This document shows, piece after piece, positions 6,896 to 10,959 of a DNA stretch of 10,959 nt (positions are counted from its first letter, which is position 1; every line of letters starts with the position of its first letter). The notes beneath the pieces are model-generated. The model had not been told where the DNA came from and searched no databases. It was given only the letters and a program-made list of their open reading frames with translations. The translations under genes and the position numbers were made by a program. The stretch is from Dehalococcoidia bacterium (lineage in GTDB: Bacteria; Chloroflexota; Dehalococcoidia; GIF9; UBA5620): the NCBI GenBank assembly GCA_016783225.1, contig JADHWZ010000060.1, positions 1 through 10,959 of the forward strand, given 5' to 3'.

Positions 6896-7085
6896 GTTGG
6901 CGACTTCTGATTTCGGGTGATGAACTTGAGCGCTGGCCGGAATCTCAATCTCCAGACAAGACTGACTGTTACTTGGGCTGTGGTTGAGTGTTGGCCACAT
7001 CGCTCTCACTGTGTTCGCTGGCTTTGGCCGTGGTGTCACCCAAGCACCTGAGTAGTCCATTAAGATTATCCCAGAAGTCGCCAAC
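6896..7085. repeat. 14-bp perfect inverted repeat, arms 190 bp end to end
   Basis: GTTGGCGACTTCTG at 6896-6909 recurs as its exact reverse complement at 7072-7085. Pairing does not extend past 14 bp on either side and no flanking target duplication is visible, so a small transposon-like element is not demonstrated. A paired operator upstream of the ferredoxin-AOR promoter is the other possibility. Confidence 0.45.
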
Positions 7086-7143
7086 ATTTGTGCCGCTCAA
7101 ACCAAGTTCCCGCCTAAACCGTGAGAGGATTGTATTTCCGTAC

Positions 7144-7884
7144 TTATTCGCCTCCCAATGCCTTCATGCCTTGCTCAGCTGCGTGTATCAAGGCGGGGTC
7201 AGTTGATAATTCGATAGTCTTCTTGAAGTCGGCGATAGCCAGGTCATGCTTCTTCTTGGTGTAATAGACCCACCCCCGATTGCAATAGGCTATAGCTAGT
7301 TCCGGGTCAAGCTCAATGGCCATGTTCAAATCGACAATAGCCGATTCGTAGTATTCATCGTTGAAATACGCCCAACCCCGATTGGAATAGGCTTCCGCCA
7401 GATAAGGGTCGAGACTGATTGCCTTGCTCAGGTCAGATATTGCCAAACCATACTGGCCATTGCTGAGATAAGCGGCACCACGATTGCTGTAGGCACTAGC
7501 CAGATCAGGGTCGAGCTCGATGGCCTTATCCAGGTCCGCAATAGCCAGGTCTACCTGCCCGGTGGCACCGTAGGCAATGGCTCGTTCACAATAGGCCACC
7601 GCCATATCGGGTACAAGCTCGATGGCCTTGCTCAAGTCAGCAAGAGCGGAATCATACTGACTGTCAGCGCAATAGAGGGCACCTCTTTTGTAGTAGGCTA
7701 CAGCACGAGCAGGGTCGACATCGATGGCCCTGCTGTACTCAGCAATGGCATCATCGCGTTGCCCTTGCTCCAAATAGGTATCACCCTGACTAATGTGACC
7801 TGCCGCTTCATCTGCACATGCCAACACAAAGGACGCTAGCAATGCTGTTGATACAAATAGCATCGTCTTGAATCCAGGTTTCAT
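7144..7884 (-). CDS. Tetratricopeptide-repeat protein, exported, probable lipoprotein
   Basis: Six consecutive 34-residue TPR units fill the mature protein (about 27-60, 61-94, 95-128, 129-162, 163-196, 197-232), with the usual pattern A-Y-x-x-R-G-x-x-Y, then A-I-x-D-x-x-K-A-I-x-L-D-P. TPRs form a superhelical protein-binding scaffold. The N-terminus has two lysines and a hydrophobic core (8-22) followed by V-L-A-C23, which resembles a lipobox although leucine at -2 is atypical; lipid anchoring is therefore probable but not certain. It has 246 residues. The start is clear: GGAGGAG five bases before the ATG. The gene stands alone. A TTGACA at 8014-8009 lies about 125 bases upstream but I cannot find a convincing -10 to go with it. 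Binding partners unknown. Confidence 0.88.
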   Translation of the reverse strand: MKPGFKTMLFVSTALLASFVLACADEAAGHISQGDTYLEQGQRDDAIAEYSRAIDVDPARAVAYYKRGALYCADSQYDSALADLSKAIELVPDMAVAYCERAIAYGATGQVDLAIADLDKAIELDPDLASAYSNRGAAYLSNGQYGLAISDLSKAISLDPYLAEAYSNRGWAYFNDEYYESAIVDLNMAIELDPELAIAYCNRGWVYYTKKKHDLAIADFKKTIELSTDPALIHAAEQGMKALGGE

Positions 7885-8309
7885 CTTTACTCCTCCGCCT
7901 GATAGTCGACAATGGGACTTGCTGGCCGGGCATTCAAGCCCTGCAGTCCTGCCCTTGTGGAGTTCCAGCCACTAGATGTAGCTCGGCAGGTAACATTCAT
8001 TTCACTATTGTCAACACTTCGAAAGAGAAAGTCAAGCTAGCCTGTGGAAGTCTCTGTCAATGAATTCGAGGCGGCAGGAAAGTCTTGGAAGCGCAGGTTG
8101 GGGCTATCGGCAGTTTCCTGTGGCAAAATAGACTCAAATGCGTCTGTGTAGCTCATGAGAGTGAACGGCTGGGAGACTCGGTTTTGGGCTTGCTCGAACA
8201 CCTTGACAACCAGTGAATAGGGGTATTGACATGGCTATAGTAGCTGATTTCACAAATGCAGGACCAAACATAGTTCTGGAGTTGTCCAGGGCTGACGGAA
8301 GAAAACGGC
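7885..8309. other. Divergent intergenic stretch between TPR and coiled-coil genes
   Basis: 425 bases without a confident gene. It should hold the promoters of both neighbours. Minus strand: a perfect TTGACA at 8014-8009 with only weak -10 options. Plus strand: two TTGACA hexamers at 8203-8208 and 8226-8231, 23 bases apart, neither with a fitting -10. A 29-codon plus-strand frame (ATG 8231, TAG 8318-8320) preceded by AGGGG overlaps the next gene's start by 11 bases; it could be a leader peptide but has no other support. Confidence 0.4.
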
Positions 8310-8516
8310 GTGGCCAATAGGAGAACCATAGTCCTGAGTACTGTGGCAATGTCCCTTGTGGTGGCGTTGGCTGTGTGGGCGGGCAGTCGGCTGTCCACTT
8401 CAGACATCAGCCAGGAAAACGAAGCTCTGCAGTCCCACCTGGCGTCCATCGAAGCCGAATACTCCAAGCTCCAATCGGCTTATGATGCTCTAGAGGCCCA
8501 GTTCTCCCAGCTCTAA
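8310..8516 (+). CDS. Membrane-anchored coiled-coil protein, cut short by an in-frame stop
   Basis: The product has 68 residues: a short basic N-terminus (N-R-R), one transmembrane segment (about residues 7-25), then a heptad-rich helix with regular L, Y, A and Q/E spacing that predicts a coiled coil. It begins with GTG; GGAAG lies eight bases upstream, and no other start exists in this frame after the TAG at 8271-8273 except codons inside the membrane segment. The TAA at 8514-8516 interrupts a repeat and the same frame continues with the same kind of coiled coil to 8612. The intact form would be 100 residues. Function not recognised; such proteins often act as envelope spacers or tethers, but that is speculation. 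The current product may be a functional short version or a pseudogene. Confidence 0.6.
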   Translation: MANRRTIVLSTVAMSLVVALAVWAGSRLSTSDISQENEALQSHLASIEAEYSKLQSAYDALEAQFSQL

Positions 8517-8594
8517 TCGGATCATGATGCTCTAGAAGTGGAGCATTCCCGGCTCGACTCGGATTACATCAGTTTGCTGGCGAGGTATACGGCG
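8469..8594 (+). repeat. Three 42-bp units encoding 14-residue coiled-coil repeats
   Basis: Units at 8469-8510, 8511-8552 and 8553-8594 each begin CTC-xxx-TCG-Gxx (third: CTC-GAC-TCG-GAT). Units one and two agree at 31 of 42 bases and share the run ATGATGCTCTAGA. The second codon is CAA in unit one, TAA in unit two and GAC in unit three, which identifies the stop as a one-base C-to-T change from a glutamine codon. Confidence 0.6.
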
Positions 8595-8612
8595 TTGAAA
8601 AAGATAACGTAA
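8517..8612 (+). pseudogene. Orphaned C-terminal part of the coiled-coil gene
   Basis: Thirty-one codons follow the TAA in the same frame and end at TAA 8610-8612. They begin S-D-H-D-A-L-E and keep the 14-residue spacing of the upstream coiled coil (x-L-x-S-D-Y repeats), then finish with a basic T-A-L-K-K-I-T. There is no start codon or Shine-Dalgarno of its own, so it would only be made by readthrough, or if the stop is a sequencing error or a recent mutation. Confidence 0.55.
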
Positions 8613-8653
8613 TTATCCCCTGGGGGTAGGTAGACACATCCTCTAGGTGTACA

Positions 8654-8734
8654 TCAATAGACTGATGCGAGGACTAAGCCTGCAATAATACATATTAGGC
8701 CAGAAATAAGCGACCAAGAGGCATATCGCTTCAT
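8654..8734 (-). CDS. 26-residue membrane microprotein, second gene of a small operon
   Basis: The product starts M-K-R-Y-A-S-W, runs through a hydrophobic segment rich in I, L, G, A and V (about 8-24), and ends S-V-Y. The shape, a positive N-terminus and one hydrophobic helix, is that of a bacterial single-pass microprotein. Its ATG lies four bases after the stop codon of the upstream 41-residue gene; GGGAG is directly adjacent, so start is more likely by translational coupling than by independent ribosome entry. No family recognised. The gene ends 41 bases from the convergent coiled-coil reading frame. The support is the arrangement behind a strong promoter and a coupled partner, not homology. 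Confidence 0.45.
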   Translation of the reverse strand: MKRYASWSLISGLICIIAGLVLASVY

Positions 8735-8738
8735 CTCC

Positions 8739-8864
8739 CTAGCTAGTTGTTTTTTTGGCTGCTAACGTTTCCAAGCTCAAAGCCTTGCTTTGGAAATGCA
8801 GGCTTGTTCCTGCTATCCCTAAACTTAGTCCCAAAGCGAATAAGAAAAGTGCTGCTGTATTCAT
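8739..8864 (-). CDS. 41-residue membrane or exported microprotein
   Basis: A perfect AGGAGGT (8876-8870) sits five bases before the ATG, the strongest ribosome-binding site in this region. The product opens M-N-T-A-A-L-F-L-F and has a hydrophobic run to about residue 21, followed by a polar tail ending K-K-T-T-S; it could be a single-pass membrane protein or a small secreted peptide with an uncleaved signal. A near-consensus promoter ends only a few bases before the Shine-Dalgarno, so the mRNA leader would be about 12 nt. The 26-residue gene follows after four bases. Function and family not recognised. The promoter, Shine-Dalgarno and paired layout together make translation likely. Confidence 0.6.
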   Translation of the reverse strand: MNTAALFLFALGLSLGIAGTSLHFQSKALSLETLAAKKTTS

Positions 8865-8883
8865 GGCATACCTCCTACAGTCA

Positions 8884-8912
8884 ATTATATTTATTGGCTT
8901 GGGGCAGGTCAA
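8884..8912 (-). promoter_or_regulatory. Near-consensus sigma-70 promoter for the microprotein operon
   Basis: On the minus strand TTGACC (8912-8907) is followed after exactly 17 bases by a perfect TATAAT (8889-8884), eleven of twelve consensus bases. Transcription would start near 8877, at the edge of the Shine-Dalgarno of the 41-residue gene. The -35 box contains the TGA stop codon (8911-8909) of the preceding lipoprotein gene. Confidence 0.65.
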
Positions 8913-9346
8913 TCGCCTTGATTCTTTATCTTGTAGTTGACTGTGTGTCCCCCAGAAAGCCAGATGCCCGTAATTACTAGGTCTGGCTTGCCTGTAACCG
9001 CTGACGTAACTGTGACTGTTACGGAGCTAGTAATGCTGCCGCCTTCATTGGTCGCTGTTAGACTATACGTAGTGGTGGTGCTTGGCGACACCTGTTCAGT
9101 GCCGCTTGGATCAACGCCGCCGACCATGGGCTGAATGTCAACCGTTGTGGCGCCGGAAGCATCCCAGCTTAGGGTTGCTGCTTGCCCGGGGTTAATGGTC
9201 TCAGGGCTGGCGGTGAAGGAGTTGATAACTGCTTCAGCCGGTTCTTGAGGTGCACCCTGATCGCCGGTACCGCAACCGGTTGTCGAGCCAACCAATACAA
9301 TCAGCGATACTGCAATCAAGGTCCAATAGCATTTGTGCTTCTTCAT
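8909..9346 (-). CDS. Ig-like lipoprotein with a truncated CARDB domain
   Basis: A predicted surface lipoprotein of 145 residues. A K-K-H-K start and hydrophobic core (9-21) lead to S-T-T-G-C25, a lipobox-like site with non-ideal threonine at -3. Residues 37-115 form one Ig-like beta domain of a type common in Chloroflexota, recognisable by INSFTASPETINPGQ, LSWDASGATTV, VSPSTTTTYSLTATN and SVTVTV. A CARDB-type adhesion domain then opens (PDLVITGIWLSGG, VNYKIKNQGD) but stops at residue 145, about a quarter of the way in. The longer in-frame ATG at 9469 is rejected because AGGAGGT lies directly before 9346 and the signal peptide begins there. It follows the FecR gene by 191 bases with its own TATAAT. 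The truncation may mean a decaying gene or a deliberately short form. Confidence 0.75.
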   Translation of the reverse strand: MKKHKCYWTLIAVSLIVLVGSTTGCGTGDQGAPQEPAEAVINSFTASPETINPGQAATLSWDASGATTVDIQPMVGGVDPSGTEQVSPSTTTTYSLTATNEGGSITSSVTVTVTSAVTGKPDLVITGIWLSGGHTVNYKIKNQGD

Positions 9347-9350
9347 GTTA

Positions 9351-9357
9351 ACCTCCT
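9351..9357 (-). promoter_or_regulatory. Shine-Dalgarno deciding the start of the Ig-like lipoprotein
   Basis: AGGAGGT on the minus strand ends four bases before the ATG at 9346. It selects this ATG over the in-frame ATG 41 codons upstream, and the protein then begins with a proper signal peptide. Confidence 0.75.
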
Positions 9358-9373
9358 GCAACTTCGGATTGCG

Positions 9374-9392
9374 CCCGATTATACATGCAGCC
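9374..9392 (-). promoter_or_regulatory. Promoter element of the Ig-like lipoprotein gene
   Basis: A perfect TATAAT (9383-9378) lies 31 bases before the ATG, embedded in GGCTGCATGTATAATCGGG. The hexamer 17 bases upstream (TTACGT) is a poor -35. The same extended motif occurs before the FecR gene. Confidence 0.45.
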
Positions 9393-9537
9393 AGCGAGCA
9401 ACGTAAGACCCGCTGTACACCTTTTTGGAGAAGGAGCAGAGCAGCTATGCCCGTCCAGATTCCTGCCATTAGGGGGCTTCATGCCGGGATAGCTTGGTAC
9501 TTTGTCGTGGTCCTAAGACTATATCCTGAGGTCGATA

Positions 9538-10347
9538 TCAGCGGCCACCGCCTTTGCCCCCTCCACCACCAGATGAACCTCCGGACCCTCCCCCGCCGCC
9601 TCCTATACCTGGCACAGCTCCAGGGTCTATGGATGGAGCCGGAATGCTGGGTGGGCTACCAGGAACAATGGTGCTCTGCTTACCTTCGGGTATCGGCTGC
9701 TCCTCTCCTTGGGCGATAGCCGACCACTGCCCCTCTATATTGTCTATCGTGGTGGTGCCGTCGGCAGCCACAGTCACGTCGGCTTCGCTACCCCGAACCA
9801 CAGCTGCGCCAGCAGGAGTCTCAATCTCATACCGGGAAGCAGGGTCAACAAGCTTTTCCACCCGGCTCTTGGTCTTGCCTATCTGCTGCCAGAGCCTGAT
9901 GATAGTAGAGCCGGTATCCTCGGAAATACTCAAGTCAGTAACGCCGACCTCAGTGTCGGCTTTTAACTCTATGGTGCTACCCTCGGAGAAGGTGATTACA
10001 GCCCTGGAAAAGACACCAGTCTTAATGCTGTCACCCGCCTCCAGAGTCATGTCTGCAGATGCCTTGCTCCACGTGTCAGTACCGGCTTTCATTACCAATA
10101 CATCTCTGTACACTCTGGTGACTATGGCTATCTGACCGGAGGTTGACGGTTCGGATGAGGATGGCAGCTCTGAGGCCGCAGGTTCTGAAGGTGCGGATTC
10201 TGAAGGCGGCGACTCTGAAGGTGCAGCTTCTGAAGGTGATGCTGCCGATGGCTCTCTGCCGCCAGTTAGACAACTGGTTAAACAAAGCGTTGAAGCAACT
10301 ATAGCCAAGACCAAACTAACCACAGTAAGCCACTTTGCATATCTCAT
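9538..10347 (-). CDS. FecR-domain lipoprotein with Ser/Pro/Glu linker and glycine-rich tail
   Basis: A 269-residue predicted lipoprotein. The signal peptide (1-25) ends in the good lipobox L-T-S-C26. Residues 31-69 are a disordered linker built from P-S-E-x-x repeats, encoded by 15-bp DNA repeats. A FecR-type beta domain fills about 72-235: G-x-x-I-K-T-G, SRAVITFSEGSTIEL, then TPAGAAVVRGSEADVTV, the classic 'T-P-x-G-x-x-x-V-R-G-T' segment with E in place of T after G-S. The last 25 residues are almost only glycine, serine, lysine and arginine. FecR domains in lipoproteins without a sigma-factor partner usually have unknown, possibly surface-binding, roles; no ECF sigma gene is nearby. GAGG five bases before the ATG is a modest Shine-Dalgarno, and a TATAAT lies 44 bases upstream of the start. 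Confidence 0.85.
   Translation of the reverse strand: MRYAKWLTVVSLVLAIVASTLCLTSCLTGGREPSAASPSEAAPSESPPSESAPSEPAASELPSSSEPSTSGQIAIVTRVYRDVLVMKAGTDTWSKASADMTLEAGDSIKTGVFSRAVITFSEGSTIELKADTEVGVTDLSISEDTGSTIIRLWQQIGKTKSRVEKLVDPASRYEIETPAGAAVVRGSEADVTVAADGTTTIDNIEGQWSAIAQGEEQPIPEGKQSTIVPGSPPSIPAPSIDPGAVPGIGGGGGGSGGSSGGGGGKGGGR
10169..10243 (-). repeat. Five 15-bp tandem units in the FecR-protein linker
   Basis: Units starting at 10169, 10184, 10199, 10214 and 10229 each begin TCTGAAGG on the plus strand (TCTGAGG in the first), encoding P-S-E/S-E-x pentapeptides on the minus strand. Such arrays change copy number easily, so linker length may vary between strains. Confidence 0.7.
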
Positions 10348-10387
10348 CTTAGCCTCGTACTTGCGTGAATTGCAAACAAATCTCTGC

Positions 10388-10406
10388 CCCCATTATATAT
10401 GTAGCC
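10388..10406 (-). promoter_or_regulatory. Promoter element of the FecR lipoprotein gene
   Basis: A perfect TATAAT (10397-10392) within GGCTACATATATAATGGGG, 44 bases before the ATG. The -35 position at 17-base spacing reads TTCCAT, which is weak. Sixteen of 19 bases match the element before the Ig-like lipoprotein gene. Confidence 0.5.
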
Positions 10407-10530
10407 AAAGCAAAATGGAATACCCTTGCGCAGGTTTGCAGTGAGGGTTGAACTGAATGTGTCCGCACATGCGAAACTGGCTTCAATCTCCGCTGGCACA
10501 GTGCTTTGGGGCTGGGCTATGGCATCGTAC

Positions 10531-10959
10531 TTACTTCTGGGGCTCGATAATCACCTTGATAGAGTTCTGGGCCTCGGCGACGAGTTGGAAGCCTAAAGCC
10601 GTCTCTGCTAGACTTAGGCGATGGGTAATCATCTGGCGTATCGGAACAGTGCCAGCCTGAATTAGTTCCAGCGCCGTTTGGTAATCAGCAGGGCTGCCGG
10701 CATAGGAGGTGGTGAGTGTTATATCGTTGCGCCAAAAGAGCTCGTTTATGGAAATTGGAATGGTAACGCTGGAATTAGTCGGCGCAAAGAGGAGAATAGT
10801 GCCCCCACGCTCGACTGATTCCAGGGCTTGGGCAATGGCCGCTGTCGCCCCCGTGCACACTATCACCAGGTCAGCCAGGCGACCCTGGTTAACCTGACGC
10901 AGGCAGGTGGGCAGGTCCTCTTCGGCACGGATTGTAGCATCAGCCCCAAACCGTTGCGC
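10531..10959 (-). CDS. Medium-chain dehydrogenase/reductase (zinc-type alcohol dehydrogenase), C-terminal part
   Basis: The frame is open to the right edge, so the start and the N-terminal catalytic domain with its zinc ligands are outside the window. The visible 142 residues cover the second half of the NAD(P)-binding Rossmann fold (FGADATI near the edge, then LVIVCTGATAAIAQALESVERGGTILLFAPT) and the C-terminal catalytic return (FWRNDITLTTSYAGSPADYQTALELIQAG, ending ITHRLSLAETALGFQLV...IKVIIEP). This matches the sorbitol/threonine dehydrogenase-like branch of the family, oxidising a secondary or sugar alcohol; the exact substrate cannot be assigned. The internal GTG at 10866 lies within the domain and is not the start. 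It ends 183 bases before the FecR gene, which has its own promoter, so the two are probably separate units. Confidence 0.85.
   Translation of the reverse strand, partial: AQRFGADATIRAEEDLPTCLRQVNQGRLADLVIVCTGATAAIAQALESVERGGTILLFAPTNSSVTIPISINELFWRNDITLTTSYAGSPADYQTALELIQAGTVPIRQMITHRLSLAETALGFQLVAEAQNSIKVIIEPQK

Larger units (their letters stand above)
6725..7143. other. Intergenic stretch with leader, promoter and inverted repeat
   Basis: About 420 bases. The part nearest the ferredoxin (6725-6851) would be its transcribed leader and contains small foldable stems, for example CCGGA with TCCGG on the minus strand. It is followed outward by the promoter at 6858-6886 and the 14-bp inverted repeat at 6896-6909 / 7072-7085. 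A stop-free minus-strand frame of 64 codons (7163 to 6972, stop TAA 6969-6971) overlaps the end of the TPR gene and reads like a real hydrophilic protein tail, but it has no usable start codon; it could be a decayed gene end. No other gene is supported. Confidence 0.45.

Noticed and set aside
6839..7087. 82-codon minus-strand frame starting at an ATG beside the inverted repeat
   Set aside because: No Shine-Dalgarno, no family resemblance, and it runs across the predicted ferredoxin-AOR promoter region.
8203..8241. Tandem TTGACA boxes with TATAGT upstream of the coiled-coil gene
   Set aside because: Spacings (27 and 4 bases) do not allow either TTGACA to pair with TATAGT as a promoter.
8231..8320. 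29-codon frame overlapping the GTG start of the coiled-coil gene
   Set aside because: It has an AGGGG upstream but no recognisable features; kept only as a note in the intergenic entry.
8618..8628. CCCC/GGGG palindrome between the convergent coiled-coil and microprotein genes
   Set aside because: The loop is too small to fold and no T-run follows on either strand, so it is not called a terminator.
8755..8940. Plus-strand frame of 61 codons
   Set aside because: It is antisense to the 41-residue microprotein gene and its promoter, which have far better signals.
9347..9469. Upstream ATG extending the Ig-like lipoprotein by 41 residues
   Set aside because: A perfect Shine-Dalgarno and a signal peptide begin at the downstream ATG (9346), and the predicted promoter lies inside the extension.
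9554..10135. 193-codon plus-strand frame rich in proline at its start
   Set aside because: It is the antisense shadow of the FecR gene; the proline run mirrors the glycine-rich tail.

Overview
The window looks like bacterial DNA of roughly half G+C from an anaerobe rich in molybdenum/tungsten enzymes. The gene types (a soluble DmsAB-like pair, an aldehyde:ferredoxin oxidoreductase relative with a ferredoxin, TPR, CARDB and FecR lipoproteins, a DUF4389 protein) most resemble what is known from Chloroflexota of the class Dehalococcoidia, especially subsurface or sediment lineages. That placement is an inference from gene content, not from a marker gene. I see no rRNA, tRNA, CRISPR array, insertion sequence or phage gene.

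Layout. (1) 3-269, plus: the 3' end of a DUF4389 membrane protein. (2) 433-4050, plus: a likely transcription unit of a 740-residue molybdopterin oxidoreductase, its 16-cysteine four-cluster electron-transfer subunit, and a PHP-fold metallohydrolase. No signal peptide and no membrane anchor subunit are visible, so the redox pair is probably cytoplasmic. (3) 4051-4559: a mostly non-coding convergent region with a folded hairpin element, a possible 27-residue membrane microprotein on the minus strand, and a terminator-like hairpin. (4) 4560-6724, minus: a tightly coupled ferredoxin/AOR-family pair behind a good promoter (GTGACA-N17-TAGAAT) and a leader of about 125 nt. The AOR protein is divergent at the cluster-binding and pterin-binding motifs. 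(5) 7144-10347, mostly minus: an envelope-protein neighbourhood with a TPR lipoprotein, a plus-strand membrane-anchored coiled-coil protein broken by an in-frame stop, two microprotein genes behind a near-consensus promoter, an Ig-like lipoprotein whose CARDB domain is cut short, and a FecR-domain lipoprotein. (6) 10531-10959, minus: the C-terminal half of a medium-chain alcohol dehydrogenase.

How it fits together. Parts 2 and 4 are separate redox modules. In each, a pterin-dependent catalytic subunit is paired with a dedicated iron-sulfur carrier, and both catalytic subunits have unusual cluster-ligand patterns. Part 5 is a set of individually promoted surface genes: three perfect TATAAT boxes precede three minus-strand units, and two of these share a longer 19-base promoter motif. 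The strongest leads are the divergent AOR motifs, the microprotein operon whose promoter sits on the truncation point of the CARDB gene, the shared promoter motif, and the CAA-to-TAA nonsense change in the coiled-coil gene.
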